DNA of 64,000 bases from Telmatospirillum sp. J64-1 (GCF_006980715.1 NZ_SBHN01000015.1:1-64000); one strand, 5' to 3'; shown: positions 28,302-37,661, numbered from the stretch's first letter. Numbers and translations: made by a program. Notes: generated by a model from the sequence alone, not told the origin.

Positions 28302-28913
28302 TCATGCCGTGGGAATGCGGACCCGCACGGTCTGGCCGCTGGGGCCTGGGAATTGCTCGAACAAGGCGCGGGTGAGATAGGGCATGGCCGGGTTCAGCTC
28401 CCGCACACCCGTTTCGGCCACGGCACGGCCCTGCCACAAGGCGCGGCGCTGGCCGGTCTGCCAGACCCTCCCGTCGTTCAGCGAGACCTCCAGGTATTGG
28501 GTGTAATAGGTGGTACTGCGGGTGTCGCTGCCCAGCGGGATTGTCGCCCCCAGGCCGTACCAACTGCGCGAGCCGAAGCCGTAGCCGGCGCTGCCGTAGA
28601 AGGGCTGCGAGGAGATGTGGGTGCGCTGTCCGCCCTGGCCGTAATCCAGGGTCACCACGTAATCGGCTTGGCCGGTGCCGGGGGCCACGGGCAGCATGCC
28701 CTGCGCTTCCAGCTGCGCGGCGACCATTTCCGCATATGTCTGGAATTCCAGCGATCCTTGCTGTTCGCCCACCGGCATGATCGTGAAGCTTTGTCCCGCC
28801 ACCTGGGCCGTCGGTAAGGCATGAAAGCGGGTGACATCGGAAGTCACCATGCGCGGCCCGCAAGCGGCAAGCCCCAACACGAGGGCGGCGACGACGAAAA
28901 GATGACGGAACAT
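28302..28913 (-). CDS. DUF4136-type lipoprotein
   Basis: Predicted outer-membrane or periplasmic lipoprotein of 203 residues. A signal peptide MFRHLFVVAALVLGLAAC ends in a good lipobox (LAAC). The remainder shows the DUF4136 pattern: FHALPTAQVAGQSFTIMP, then ADYVVTLDYGQGG, and an aromatic- and glycine-rich GSAGYGFGSRSWYGLG segment. Function unknown. The start at 28913 gives the signal peptide; a longer frame would mask it. Confidence 0.75.
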   Translation of the reverse strand: MFRHLFVVAALVLGLAACGPRMVTSDVTRFHALPTAQVAGQSFTIMPVGEQQGSLEFQTYAEMVAAQLEAQGMLPVAPGTGQADYVVTLDYGQGGQRTHISSQPFYGSAGYGFGSRSWYGLGATIPLGSDTRSTTYYTQYLEVSLNDGRVWQTGQRRALWQGRAVAETGVRELNPAMPYLTRALFEQFPGPSGQTVRVRIPTA

Positions 28914-29091
28914 GGGACTCTCCTTGCTGAAGAGCGTGACCGTTTCGGAAACCTCTAGCTGAAAGATATAGGGCGCCGGGGCCCTCTCGTCACGCGGCAC
29001 TCACCACAAGGAGGCGGAATGGGGAAAAGGGGTACAACAGGAAAAAGGGCGGCTCGTGCCGCCCCCGCAGGTCTTCCGACCGCCGATGCGG

Positions 29092-29268
29092 TCAGCGATT
29101 CACTGTCGTCCGCTGGGACGCCCGGTTCAGGTGCCGGGTCAATGCCTGCTCGATGGAATCGGGCTGGACATCGCAGCTGGTGGCCTCTTCGGGATGCGCG
29201 GGGTCGAATACCGCCCACCCGTCGGCCCGTCTTTGCAGACGGACGTGATAAAGGACTTCCTCGGTCAT
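29092..29268 (-). CDS. Small hypothetical protein
   Basis: 58 residues, not recognised. Its ATG follows GGAGGG and overlaps the stop of the upstream TPR-like gene (ATGA). The sequence MTEEVLYHVRLQRRADGWAVFD has a two-strand look ending in an Arg-rich tail. The ribosome site and overlap argue for real translation. Confidence 0.5.
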   Translation of the reverse strand: MTEEVLYHVRLQRRADGWAVFDPAHPEEATSCDVQPDSIEQALTRHLNRASQRTTVNR

Positions 29269-29930
29269 CGGTGCCTTCCCTCCTTCTTGCTTGTTTGTCT
29301 TGTTGTTTTGCGGGGGAGATGAAACACGTTTTCGCGGCACGGCGGCAACAAGCCAAAGGTGTCAGACGGGTGCAATGTCCGTATGACTGATGGTGGAGAA
29401 TCGCGGCGCACCTCTTCTTCCTCTTCCTCGTCCAGCCCGCCCCGGTCGATGACGTTCAGCAGGCGGTTCGAGCCGGTGCGGTCGGCGGTGTCCAGTTGCA
29501 CGGCCTTGGCGACGGGGGCACGGCCTTCCGCCACCCGGCCCAATCGCACCAGTACATAGCCATAGGCTTTCAGCACGAAGAGCAGGAAGCGCGCTTCGGG
29601 CTTCCAGGAGGTGAAGTCCGCATCCTCCGGTTCCAGGGCCTGCCAGTCCGGCCCCAGGTTCAAGCGGCGCAGGGCATGGCCCAGGCAGGCTTCGGCATGG
29701 GGCAGGGCATCTTCCAGCCGGTTCTTATAGAAGAAGAATTTATAGGCCGAGATGCTGATGGCGAGATGGTTGGGCGCCAGTCCCAGGGCGGCGTGGAGAT
29801 AGGCTTCCGCCTCGTCCGTGTCGTGCCAGTAATGGGCTACCAGATGTAACGCCCGCTCGGCTTCGGCTGGAATGTCCTCGTCGAAGAAGCGACGGTTGTT
29901 CAGCCATTCCTCGTCCCATGTCTCGGCCAT
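29265..29930 (-). CDS. Tetratricopeptide-like hypothetical protein
   Basis: 221 residues, mostly helical. The middle (about 25-135) has TPR-like spacing: AERALHLVAHYWHDTDEAEAYLHAALGLAPNHLAI, then EDALPHAEACLGHALRRL and EARFLLFVLKAYGYVLVRLGR. An acidic LDEEEEEEV stretch is followed by a basic C-terminal tail of low complexity. The start at 29930 (MAETWDEEW) follows GGAGGG. Function unknown; overlaps a 58-residue reading frame at its end. Confidence 0.6.
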   Translation of the reverse strand: MAETWDEEWLNNRRFFDEDIPAEAERALHLVAHYWHDTDEAEAYLHAALGLAPNHLAISISAYKFFFYKNRLEDALPHAEACLGHALRRLNLGPDWQALEPEDADFTSWKPEARFLLFVLKAYGYVLVRLGRVAEGRAPVAKAVQLDTADRTGSNRLLNVIDRGGLDEEEEEEVRRDSPPSVIRTLHPSDTFGLLPPCRENVFHLPRKTTRQTSKKEGRHR

Positions 29931-30046
29931 GCGTCCCTCCGTTCTGGAGTGGGCATTAAACCATACAAACAATACGGCTATCCAGGGGGCGAATGTCTCG
30001 CCTACAGCAGGAGACTTAACCTATTGAGATATTTATCGGATTAGCC

Positions 30047-30084
30047 GCATCCCGAGGAGCCGCGAAGCGGCGTCTCGAAGCATG
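30047..30084. repeat. Palindromic intergenic repeat, family B copy 2
   Basis: GCATCCCGAGGAGC, an inner CCGCGAAGCGG hairpin, then CGTCTCGAAGCATG. It sits downstream of recR and upstream of the TPR-like gene. The inner palindrome is identical to that in copy 4 (37741-37840). Confidence 0.75.
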
Positions 30085-30125
30085 GGGCGGGGTCCATACG
30101 AAGCCAGACCTAAAGGAACGGGACT

Positions 30126-30719
30126 CTAGACGGGCCGCCGGGCGCGCAGGGCGGCGCCGATGGTGCCGTCGTCCAGATAGTCCAGTTCTCCCCCGACCGG
30201 CACGCCATGGGCGAGGCCCGAGACGGAGACGGGACAATCCTTCAGGCGGTCGGCGATGTAATGGGCGGTGGTCTGGCCGTCCACCGTGGCGCCGGTGGCC
30301 AGGATGACCTCGCTGACCTGGCCGTCGCGGGCGCGGGCGAGCAGGGCGGGGATGTTCAGGTCTTCGGGGCCGATGCCGTCAAGGGCGGACAGCACGCCGC
30401 CCAGCACGTGGTAGCGCCCGCGGAACAGGCCGGTGCGTTCCATGGCCCACAGGCCCGACACGTCCTCGACCACGCAGATCTGGCTGGCATCGCGCTTGGG
30501 ATCGGCGCAGATGGCGCAGGGATCGGTACTGTCGTAATTGCCGCAGACCGAACAGGTCTTGACCGTCGCCGCCGCGTCGGCCAAGGCGCGGGACAGCGGG
30601 TCGAGCAGGCTGTCCCGGCGCTTGACCAGGAACAGCGCGGCGCGACGGGCGGAACGCGGCCCCAGTCCCGGCAGTTTGGCCAGAAGCTGGATCATGCGTT
30701 CGATTTCTGGTCCGGCCAT
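30126..30719 (-). CDS. recR: Recombination protein RecR
   Basis: Part of the RecFOR pathway loading RecA at single-strand gaps. The 197-residue protein shows the N-terminal helix-hairpin-helix ([20 protein letters not shown]), a zinc finger [18 protein letters not shown], a Toprim domain ([13 protein letters not shown] through [12 protein letters not shown]) and the Walker-like [17 protein letters not shown]. It lies downstream of ybaB, separated by a family B repeat. Confidence 0.97.
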   Translation of the reverse strand: MAGPEIERMIQLLAKLPGLGPRSARRAALFLVKRRDSLLDPLSRALADAAATVKTCSVCGNYDSTDPCAICADPKRDASQICVVEDVSGLWAMERTGLFRGRYHVLGGVLSALDGIGPEDLNIPALLARARDGQVSEVILATGATVDGQTTAHYIADRLKDCPVSVSGLAHGVPVGGELDYLDDGTIGAALRARRPV

Positions 30720-30750
30720 GATCGGTATCTATGCGGCAGAAGCGTGGCGG

Positions 30751-30838
30751 GCATGCTTCGAGACGGTCGCTGCTGCGATCTCCCCAGCATGAGGATATCC
30801 CTCGTCCTGAGGAGCGCGCAGCGCGTCTCGAAGGGCGC
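30751..30838. repeat. Paired family B palindromic repeats between ybaB and recR
   Basis: Two oppositely oriented family B halves: GCATGCTTCGAGACGG...AGCATGAGG followed by GTCCTGAGGAGCGCGCAGCGCGTCTCGAAGG. The pair can fold into a long hairpin in the leftward dnaX-ybaB-recR transcript and may partly end or stabilise it. Confidence 0.7.
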
Positions 30839-30841
30839 GTG

Positions 30842-31165
30842 TCAGAAGGGGAGCTTGAAACCGGCCGGCAGGTTCAGGCCGCCGGTCAGCTTGGACATTT
30901 CGTCCTGCATCTGGGTTTCGGCCTTGGTCTTGGCGTCGTTGAAGGCGGCGACGATCAGGTCTTCCAGCACTTCCACGTCATTGGGATCGACCAGCGAGGG
31001 ATCGATCTTGAGCTTGCGCAGTTCGCTCTTGCCGTTCAGCGTGACGCTGACCATGCCTCCGCCGGAGGTGCCGGTGACTTCCAGCTCGGCCATCTTGGCC
31101 TGCATTTCCGCCATCTTGGCCTGCATCTGCTGGGCCTGCTTCATGATCTGACCGAGATTCTTCAT
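30842..31165 (-). CDS. YbaB/EbfC nucleoid-associated protein
   Basis: 107-residue DNA-binding protein: an N-terminal Met- and Gln-rich helix (MKQAQQMQAKMAEMQAKMAELEV) then the beta core GTSGGGMVSVTLNGKSELRKLKIDPSLVD and a C-terminal helix. The YbaB position between dnaX and recR is strongly conserved in bacteria. The start overlaps the dnaX stop by ATGA. Confidence 0.96.
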   Translation of the reverse strand: MKNLGQIMKQAQQMQAKMAEMQAKMAELEVTGTSGGGMVSVTLNGKSELRKLKIDPSLVDPNDVEVLEDLIVAAFNDAKTKAETQMQDEMSKLTGGLNLPAGFKLPF

Positions 31166-32931
31166 TCTTCGTCTCCCGTCTCTACATCGGCATCCGTCAG
31201 GGCGGCGGCCGGTTCTTCAGTTTCCAGGTCCAGGACCTTCTCGATACTGGCGCCGGGGAAGGCCGCAAGGACGGCCTGCACCAGCGGGTGATTGGCGGCA
31301 TCTTCACGTCGGCGCTGCTCGGCGGCGAGGCGCTGTTCCATCAATGTGGGCTCGCCCGGCTCGCTTGACACCGTGACGACCCAGCGCATGCCGGTCCATT
31401 CGGTGAGCAGGCGGCCCAGCTTGTTGGGCAGGTCCTGCGCCGCCCTGGGGCCGAGGCGGATTTCGATGCGCCCGGTTTCGAATTTCACCAGATGGACATT
31501 CGCCATCAGGTCGGTGGCGATCAGGGCTTCGCGCTTTTCGTCGCAAAGCTTATAGACCTCTTCGAAGCTGCGCGGGCCGCTGGGCGGCGGCGGGGCGGGC
31601 TCGGGCGGCGGCACGATGCGCAGCGCCGCCTGCGGGCCGTGGACCGGTCCGCCCTGGGGGGCGCCCTGCTGCGAGACGGCATGGACATAGCCGCCGCCAT
31701 CGCCGCCGCTCGGTGCCGTGGCGCGGGGATTTCCGCCGCCGCCGGGAGGCTGCGGCTGGTTCTGCCCGCCGCGCAGGCTTTCGATCAATTCGGCGGGACT
31801 GGGCAGCTCGGCGGCATAGGCTAGCCGCACCAGCGCCATTTCCGTGGCCTGCAGGGGCGAGGGGGCGGAACGCGCCTCGTTCAGCCCTTTCAGCAGCATC
31901 TGCCAGGCCCGGGTCAGCGTCGCCATCGACAGGCCCTGCGCCATCTCGCGGCCGCGCACCCGCTCGGTCTCGCCCACCGCCGCGCCGTCGGCCTGGTCGG
32001 GGGCGACCTTCAGGCGGGTCAGCCAATGGGTCAGCTCCAGCATGTCCTGCAGGATCACCACCGGATCGGCCCCGGCATTGTACTGGTCGGCGACCTGGGC
32101 CAGGGCATTGGCGATATCGCCCTTCATCACCGCGTCCAGCAGGTCGAAGACCCGCGCCCGGTCGGCCAGGCCCAGCATGTCGCGGACCTGTTCCTCGGTC
32201 ACGTCGCCGCCGCAATGGGCGATGGCCTGGTCGAGCAGCGACAGGCCGTCGCGCACCGAGCCGTCGGCGGCGCGCGCGATCATCGCCAGGGCGGCGGGCG
32301 CAACGCGGGCGGATTCCTTTTCGGCGATGGCGGCGAAATGGGCCGACAGCGTGTCGATCTCGACGCGGCGCAGGTCGAAGCGCTGGCAGCGCGACAGCAC
32401 CGTGATGGGGATCTTGCGGATCTCGGTGGTGGCGAAGATGAACTTCACATGCTCGGGCGGCTCTTCCAGCGTCTTCAGCAGCGCGTTGAAGGCCGCCGTC
32501 GAGAGCATGTGGACTTCGTCGATGATGTAGATCTTGAACCGCGCCGAGGTCGGGCGGTAGCGCACGCCCTCGATCAGTTCGCGGATGTCGTTGACGCCGG
32601 TACGCGAGGCGGCGTCCATCTCCATCACGTCGACATGCCGGTCCTCGGCGATGGCGCGGCAATTGTCGCATTGGCCGCAAGGCGCGATGGTCGGCCCGCC
32701 GGTGCCGTCCGGTCCGATGCAGTTCAGGGCGCGGGCGATGATGCGGGCGGTGGTGGTCTTGCCCACGCCGCGCACGCCGGTCAGCACGAAGGCATGCGCC
32801 AATCGCCCGGACTGGATGGCATTGGTGAGGGTGCGAACCATCGCCTCTTGCCCGATCAACCCGGCAAAGTCGCTGGGCCGGTACTTGCGCGCAAGAACGC
32901 GGTACGGCGGAGAGGATACGGTTTCGGTCAT
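31162..32931 (-). CDS. dnaX: DNA polymerase III subunit gamma/tau
   Basis: Clamp-loader ATPase. The 589 residues show Walker A GVRGVGKTTTARIIARAL, a zinc module with CGQCDNC, the DEVH Walker B in IYIIDEVHMLSTAAFNALLKTLEEPPEH, sensor-1 FATTEIRKIPITVLSRCQRFDLRR, then a collar domain. A proline/glycine-rich linker (about 415-470) leads to the C-terminal tau region that contacts the polymerase. No obvious programmed slippage run of A residues is seen. Upstream on the same strand is the SRP RNA gene. Confidence 0.97.
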   Translation of the reverse strand: MTETVSSPPYRVLARKYRPSDFAGLIGQEAMVRTLTNAIQSGRLAHAFVLTGVRGVGKTTTARIIARALNCIGPDGTGGPTIAPCGQCDNCRAIAEDRHVDVMEMDAASRTGVNDIRELIEGVRYRPTSARFKIYIIDEVHMLSTAAFNALLKTLEEPPEHVKFIFATTEIRKIPITVLSRCQRFDLRRVEIDTLSAHFAAIAEKESARVAPAALAMIARAADGSVRDGLSLLDQAIAHCGGDVTEEQVRDMLGLADRARVFDLLDAVMKGDIANALAQVADQYNAGADPVVILQDMLELTHWLTRLKVAPDQADGAAVGETERVRGREMAQGLSMATLTRAWQMLLKGLNEARSAPSPLQATEMALVRLAYAAELPSPAELIESLRGGQNQPQPPGGGGNPRATAPSGGDGGGYVHAVSQQGAPQGGPVHGPQAALRIVPPPEPAPPPPSGPRSFEEVYKLCDEKREALIATDLMANVHLVKFETGRIEIRLGPRAAQDLPNKLGRLLTEWTGMRWVVTVSSEPGEPTLMEQRLAAEQRRREDAANHPLVQAVLAAFPGASIEKVLDLETEEPAAALTDADVETGDEE

Positions 32932-32968
32932 CGACCCTGGTGGCCAAGTGGCCGCTGGGGGAAAAGAG

Positions 32969-33068
32969 GTGGGAGACCGACAAACGACCCGAGTCGGAAC
33001 TCGTTACGGCTGCTTCCTTCCGGACCTGACCGGGTTGGCGAGGAACTCGTCCGCCGCCAGCCTCCCAG
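32969..33068 (-). ncRNA. ffs: Signal recognition particle 4.5S RNA
   Basis: The leftward strand carries the diagnostic SRP loop CAGGTCCGGAAGGAAGCAGCC-like segment (about 33002-33025). The outer ends pair: TGGGAGGCTG with CGGTCTCCCA. The length of about 100 nt is usual for the small bacterial SRP RNA. Position just upstream of dnaX is common in alphaproteobacteria. Ends are estimated to within a few bases. Confidence 0.93.
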
Positions 33069-33368
33069 GGGCACTATATCAGCCGTCCGGGGCTTCGACG
33101 CAAGCCCGAAAGCACGGACGGCGCCCCTTGATGGTGAAAAGGTTGAGCGAAGAGGCCGAAAATCCGGGGGAAAGGAGAGAAGAAACCCCGTATTTCCGGT
33201 CGCTTCGCCCGATTGTGACGTGGGACCAATGGGGGAAGGGATCAACATGGCGAGGGGATGACCCTCTTGAGAGTGAGGCCGCACGAAAAGGGGAAGGACT
33301 CTGCCGCCTTGATTGGCCGCGGGGGTCTGTCTAGGTTCTGCTGTCCAGGGTCAACAGAGACGTTCAGG
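33069..33368. other. Intergenic region between ffs and the TetR gene
   Basis: About 300 bp without a convincing gene. It must hold the divergent promoters of ffs (leftward) and of the TetR regulator (rightward). GGGGGAAAGGAG-type purine runs occur near 33167-33180 and 33232-33241. No operator palindrome stands out. Confidence 0.35.
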
Positions 33369-34007
33369 ATGAGAGAGCAGAAACCGGCTGTGGAATTCGA
33401 CACGGTCCCGCTGAGCAAGCGCGAGCAGATTCTGGCCGCGGCCAGGGAGGAATTCCTGGAATACGGCTATGCGGCGACCACCATGGACGCCGTGGCGGCA
33501 CGGGCCGGCGTGTCCAAGGCCACGATCTATGCGCATTTCGAGAACAAGCAGACCCTGTTCGGCGCGATGATCACCAACCGCTGCGAACAGAGCTTCGACA
33601 AGCTGCCGGTGCCCCGGGGCGATGCGCGCAGCCTGCGGACCGAGTTGCATGCCCTGGGCCTGATGATGATCAGGCTGATCTATGCGCCCGAAGCCATCGC
33701 CCTTTATCGCGTCGTCATCGCCGAAAGCGCCCGCCAGCCCGAACTGGGCGAGATCTTCCACGTCTCGGGCCCCGCCCGGGCCATGGCCAGCCTCACCGCC
33801 TATTTCCAGAAGCTGAAGGACAAGGGGCTGCTCGCCATCCCCGATGCCCGGCTGACGGCCGAGATGTTCGTCGGCATGCTGAAGGGCCAGGACTACATGC
33901 GCCGCCTGCTCAACATGGAAGAAGGCGGCTGCCGCCCCGAGGATCTGGTCGAGGCGGCGGTCGAGACGCTGCTGCGGGCCTATGCACTGCAGGCCGAGGA
34001 AGTGTGA
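33369..34007 (+). CDS. TetR/AcrR family transcriptional regulator
   Basis: 212 residues. The N-terminal helix-turn-helix (about 17-63) reads KREQILAAAREEFLEYGYAATTMDAVAARAGVSKATIYAHFENKQTLF, a standard TetR domain. The ligand-binding part is helical with no further family clue; the TetR_C-like MIRLIYAPEAIALYRVVIAES segment resembles AcrR-type regulators. The ATG at 33369 lies close upstream of the domain. No adjacent efflux genes, so the target is unknown. Confidence 0.9.
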   Translation: MREQKPAVEFDTVPLSKREQILAAAREEFLEYGYAATTMDAVAARAGVSKATIYAHFENKQTLFGAMITNRCEQSFDKLPVPRGDARSLRTELHALGLMMIRLIYAPEAIALYRVVIAESARQPELGEIFHVSGPARAMASLTAYFQKLKDKGLLAIPDARLTAEMFVGMLKGQDYMRRLLNMEEGGCRPEDLVEAAVETLLRAYALQAEEV

Positions 34008-34223
34008 GACAGATGCCAGGGGGATAACGCAAGTTGGTCTCCCAGGTTTAGGGCCCTTTTGTTTTCCACCAGATATAAATAAAGACCCTTATGAAGGGCA
34101 TAGTCACGGAGGATGTGCAGTCATAAGGCTGGGGTGATGTGTTAAAAGGCCGGCGGACATGACATAGCCGAGTTTGTTTGTGCTAAAACGAACTGCAGGC
34201 AAAAACCAAGCCGAGGGTTGCTA

Positions 34224-35432
34224 ATGTCCGAGGCCACATTGTCGATAGCGGTCGATAGCTTTACCTTGTTCGCGGCGAACGCCATTATTCTTGTCGTGAT
34301 GGCAGGGGCGTTTTTCTCTGCTTGGCGGAAGCAGCGTGATTCGACGTATTGGATCTCGTGGGTCGCAGCCAATCTGGCGCTTTCCGCCGCTCTCGTTATT
34401 TTCATGGTCGTTCCGGCAGAACGAGCAGGGCTGCTGATCACTCTGGCCAATTGTTTGCTGGTCGTGGGGTTTGGGTTGCGTTGGCGAGCAGCCCGTCAGT
34501 TCACGGGCCGGCCGGCTCCTTGGTTCCTTGTATGGGGAGCCACTATCCCAACTGCGATATTTTTCGCCTTCCCAAGCATCTTCGGCTATGGAACGGCTTA
34601 TTTCGCCGTGAATATCATTCTGGCCGTCCAGTCCATGTTCATTGCCTGGGAATTCCAGGGCGAGAAGCAGAGGGATCTGCCTTCAAGCTATGGCTTGATC
34701 TGCTCCTATCTGTTGATGGGGCTGTCTTTTGCATTTCGAGCAGCCCAAGGCCTCTTCCTCAATGACGAGATGGGGAGCTATCTGCCCCAGGATATATTGT
34801 TGGAAATCCATTTGCTTATTGCAGTGGTTCATACGGTTTCGGCTGGCGCTTTCGCCCTATCCATCTCTTATGAGCGGGCTGCGATCAGTCTAAGGCGTAT
34901 CGCTTTGCAGGATCCATTGACCGGGCTTTATAACCGGCGGGCGTTCGAGGGACGGTTGCGAGAGGTTCTTGAGGGGCAGCGTGGCCAAGGATTAGCCATC
35001 GTCCTGTTCGACATTGATCATTTCAAGGCCATCAATGATCGCTATGGTCATGCGGCGGGGGATGCGGCATTGCAGAGATGCGCCGGGGTTTTTCTCGAAA
35101 CCCTGCGCCAATCCGATTTTGTCGCTCGAATCGGCGGCGAGGAATTTGCTGCTATCCTTCCCGATATATCAGCCCATGATGCTTATGAGGTTGCGGAAAG
35201 GGTGCGTCAGTCCATCGAGGGCTGTCAAATCAGCACAAAAGGCACCAGCTTCGCGCTGACACTTAGTGCCGGTATCTGTCACAGCGTTACCGATGAACAT
35301 GATGTCGATGAGCTGCTGAGACAGGCCGACAAGAATCTCTACCGGGCGAAGGAAACAGGTCGTAACCGTGTAGAATGTGGCAATCACATATCCAGCACGA
35401 AGATTCCTGTTCTCCCTGTCGGAGCAGACTGA
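34224..35432 (+). CDS. Membrane diguanylate cyclase (GGDEF)
   Basis: Likely makes c-di-GMP. The N-terminal 190 or so residues form six to seven membrane helices (LFAANAIILVVMAGAFFSAW, WVAANLALSAALVIFMVV and later ones), and the C-terminal half is a GGDEF domain: DPLTGLYNRRAFEGRL, VLFDIDHFKAINDRYGHAAGDAAL and the active-site GGEEF near residue 304. No RxxD I-site lies five residues before GGEEF, so product inhibition may be absent. Codon use is less GC-rich than neighbours, and the 34008-34223 leader is A/T-rich, hinting at acquisition. Confidence 0.9.
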   Translation: MSEATLSIAVDSFTLFAANAIILVVMAGAFFSAWRKQRDSTYWISWVAANLALSAALVIFMVVPAERAGLLITLANCLLVVGFGLRWRAARQFTGRPAPWFLVWGATIPTAIFFAFPSIFGYGTAYFAVNIILAVQSMFIAWEFQGEKQRDLPSSYGLICSYLLMGLSFAFRAAQGLFLNDEMGSYLPQDILLEIHLLIAVVHTVSAGAFALSISYERAAISLRRIALQDPLTGLYNRRAFEGRLREVLEGQRGQGLAIVLFDIDHFKAINDRYGHAAGDAALQRCAGVFLETLRQSDFVARIGGEEFAAILPDISAHDAYEVAERVRQSIEGCQISTKGTSFALTLSAGICHSVTDEHDVDELLRQADKNLYRAKETGRNRVECGNHISSTKIPVLPVGAD

Positions 35433-35470
35433 CAGCGAGAGGTGTCTGAAGAGGATCTACTTCTCTGCCT

Positions 35471-36481
35471 TTACGGGGGCGGCGGGGTGAATTTGGGGTC
35501 GTTGGCCCAGTCGCGGGCGAGCTTGCGGTTGTCGTCTTCCAGCAGGGCCTCGACATTCGCCAGTTCGGTGGCGACATCCTGGCCGCCGGCCTTGGCGCGC
35601 AGCAGCCAGACATAGGCGCGGAAGGCGCCGAACTGGTCCTCGCGGGTGGTGCGGTACTGGCCGGCGACGCTTTTCTGTGCCGGGGCATAGCCCGCCACGG
35701 CGGCTTCGTAGAGATAGCGCAGCCCGGCCTGGCGGCGGCCTTCCTGCTGCAGCAGCATCTGGGCGAGGGAATATTGCGCCTCGGGCAGGCCCTTCAGCGC
35801 GGCCTGTTCCATCCAGCGCTGGGCCAGGGCCTCGTTGCGCTGGCTCGGATCGCCGTTGCGCAATTGCAGGGCGGCCTGGTATTGGCGCGCGGCATCGCCG
35901 GATTCGACCTCGTGGAGCATTTGCGCTTCCCGCATCAGGGCCTCGGGAACGGGACGCCGGGCCATCACCTGGCGCACCCGTTCGACCAGCCGCGACGGAT
36001 CGGTTTCGGCCGCCAGTTCCATCACGCCTTCCTGGAACAGCCGCCGGGCCTGGGTCTGGTCGCGGGGAAGGCCGCGCCCGTCCCAATAGAGCGCGCCCAG
36101 GCGCAGCTTGGCGGTGCCGTCGCCCTTGTCGGCGGCACGCTGGTAAAGCTCAATGGCGCGGTCCAGTCCGCCGCCGGGGCATTCGCCCAATTCGTAGCGG
36201 CCGCCCAGATGGGTCAGGTCGGCGGGGCTGACATTTCCCACCGGCAGGCTTTCCAGCGCTTGCAGTTCGTTGTCGCAGGGATCGGGCGGCAACGGGGTGG
36301 GAATGAACAATTCCTGCGGCGGCGTGACGGCGGCAGGGGCCGGGGTCACGTCCTCTTCGGCGGGGGGCTGACTTCCGACGGGTGGCAGGGCAGGGGGGGC
36401 TGCGCTCTCCGGAGGCAGGGTACAGGCCCCCAGCAGCGCCGTTGCTGCAAGGACAAGGCCGGTGGCTCTCAGCGCGTTCAT
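35471..36481 (-). CDS. Sel1-repeat-like lipoprotein
   Basis: 336-residue predicted lipoprotein with signal sequence MNALRATGLVLAATALLGAC and a good lipobox. A proline-rich linker (about 22-65) is followed by Sel1/TPR-like repeats: AIELYQRAADKGDGTAKLRLGALYWDGRGLPRD, WMEQAALKGLPEAQYSLAQMLLQ and YEAAVAGYAPAQKSVAGQY. Probably a periplasmic scaffold. The start at 36481 avoids a TTG form. It lies 16 bp downstream of hemW on the same strand, so it may be cotranscribed. Confidence 0.75.
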   Translation of the reverse strand: MNALRATGLVLAATALLGACTLPPESAAPPALPPVGSQPPAEEDVTPAPAAVTPPQELFIPTPLPPDPCDNELQALESLPVGNVSPADLTHLGGRYELGECPGGGLDRAIELYQRAADKGDGTAKLRLGALYWDGRGLPRDQTQARRLFQEGVMELAAETDPSRLVERVRQVMARRPVPEALMREAQMLHEVESGDAARQYQAALQLRNGDPSQRNEALAQRWMEQAALKGLPEAQYSLAQMLLQQEGRRQAGLRYLYEAAVAGYAPAQKSVAGQYRTTREDQFGAFRAYVWLLRAKAGGQDVATELANVEALLEDDNRKLARDWANDPKFTPPPP

Positions 36482-36497
36482 GGTCCGCAATCCCCTG

Positions 36498-37661
36498 TTA
36501 CGGCAAAAGAGCCGTCAAAACCCCGTTCAGCAGCGGCCGGCCGGCCGCACTCGTTCGAATTCCGTCTTCGTCGGCAATGACGAAGCCGGATGAAATCATA
36601 TCGGCCAAGCCGGCGGCGTCCAATACTTCCTCGGGATGACAGCCCGCCAGGGAGACAAAACGTTCGCGGACGAGGCCCTCGCGCAGGCGCAGCCCCATCA
36701 TCACCAGCTCGATTCGGCGCTCGGCCAGCGAGAGGGGCGTGTCCTCGCGGGTGGCGTGGCCCTGGGATTCGACCAGCGACAGCCAGGCATCGGGCGCGCG
36801 GTGCTGGCGCAAAGCGTGATGGGTGCCGTCCAGGGTCAGGCGGCCATGGGCGCCGGGGCCGATTCCGACATAATCGCCGCCGCGCCAATAGACGAGGTTG
36901 TGGCGGCTTTCCGCGCCGGGCCGGGCGTGATTGGAGATCTCGTAGGCGGGCAGGCCTGCCTGTTCGCAGATTTCCTGGGTGGCGTCCCACAAGGCCGCCC
37001 CGGCATCGTCGTCCGGCAGCACGAAATCGCCGCGCGCATGGGCGGGATGGAAGGCGGTGCCGGGCTCGATGGTCAATTGATAGAGCGACAGATGTTCGGC
37101 GGCATGGTCCAGCGCGCGGCTCAGTTCGGCGCGCCACGAGGGCACGTCCTGGCCCGGCCGGGCATAGATCAGGTCGAACGACATGCGCGGGAAGGTGTCG
37201 CGGGCCAGGGCGATGGCGCGCAGCGCTTCCTCGACCGAATGGCGGCGGCCCAGGAAGCGCAGGTCTTCCTCCTTCAGCGATTGCACGCCCATCGACAGGC
37301 GCTCGATCCCGGCCTCGCGGAAGGCCCGGAAGCGGGCGGCATCGACGGTGCCGGGATTGGCCTCCAGCGTGATCTCGAATTCGTTGCTGACGGTCCAGTG
37401 GCGCCGAACCGCGGCCACGATCTCGGCCACCGTGTCGGGGGCCATCAGCGAGGGCGTGCCGCCGCCGAAGAACAGGCTGCTGACCCGCCGGTCCGGCGTC
37501 AGCACCGCGTAATGCTCGAGTTCTGTCAAGAGCGCGCGGCGCCAGCGGTCCTGGTCGATGCTGTCGGCGACATGGCTGTTGAAGTCGCAATACGGGCATT
37601 TCGACAGGCAGAACGGCCAATGGACATAGATACCGAAACCGGCGTCGGCGCTGTCAGACAT
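36498..37661 (-). CDS. hemW: Radical SAM heme chaperone HemW
   Basis: 387-residue radical SAM protein related to HemN; HemW binds heme and transfers it to respiratory enzymes. The cluster motif CLSKCPYCDF lies near residue 18, followed by FGGGTPSLM, TLEANPGTVD and the GVQSLKEEDLRFLGRRH segment. The cluster motif is CxxxCxxC rather than the CxxxCxxCxC of true HemN, favouring HemW. Likely in a block with rdgB and rph, which lie upstream on the same strand. Confidence 0.93.
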   Translation of the reverse strand: MSDSADAGFGIYVHWPFCLSKCPYCDFNSHVADSIDQDRWRRALLTELEHYAVLTPDRRVSSLFFGGGTPSLMAPDTVAEIVAAVRRHWTVSNEFEITLEANPGTVDAARFRAFREAGIERLSMGVQSLKEEDLRFLGRRHSVEEALRAIALARDTFPRMSFDLIYARPGQDVPSWRAELSRALDHAAEHLSLYQLTIEPGTAFHPAHARGDFVLPDDDAGAALWDATQEICEQAGLPAYEISNHARPGAESRHNLVYWRGGDYVGIGPGAHGRLTLDGTHHALRQHRAPDAWLSLVESQGHATREDTPLSLAERRIELVMMGLRLREGLVRERFVSLAGCHPEEVLDAAGLADMISSGFVIADEDGIRTSAAGRPLLNGVLTALLP

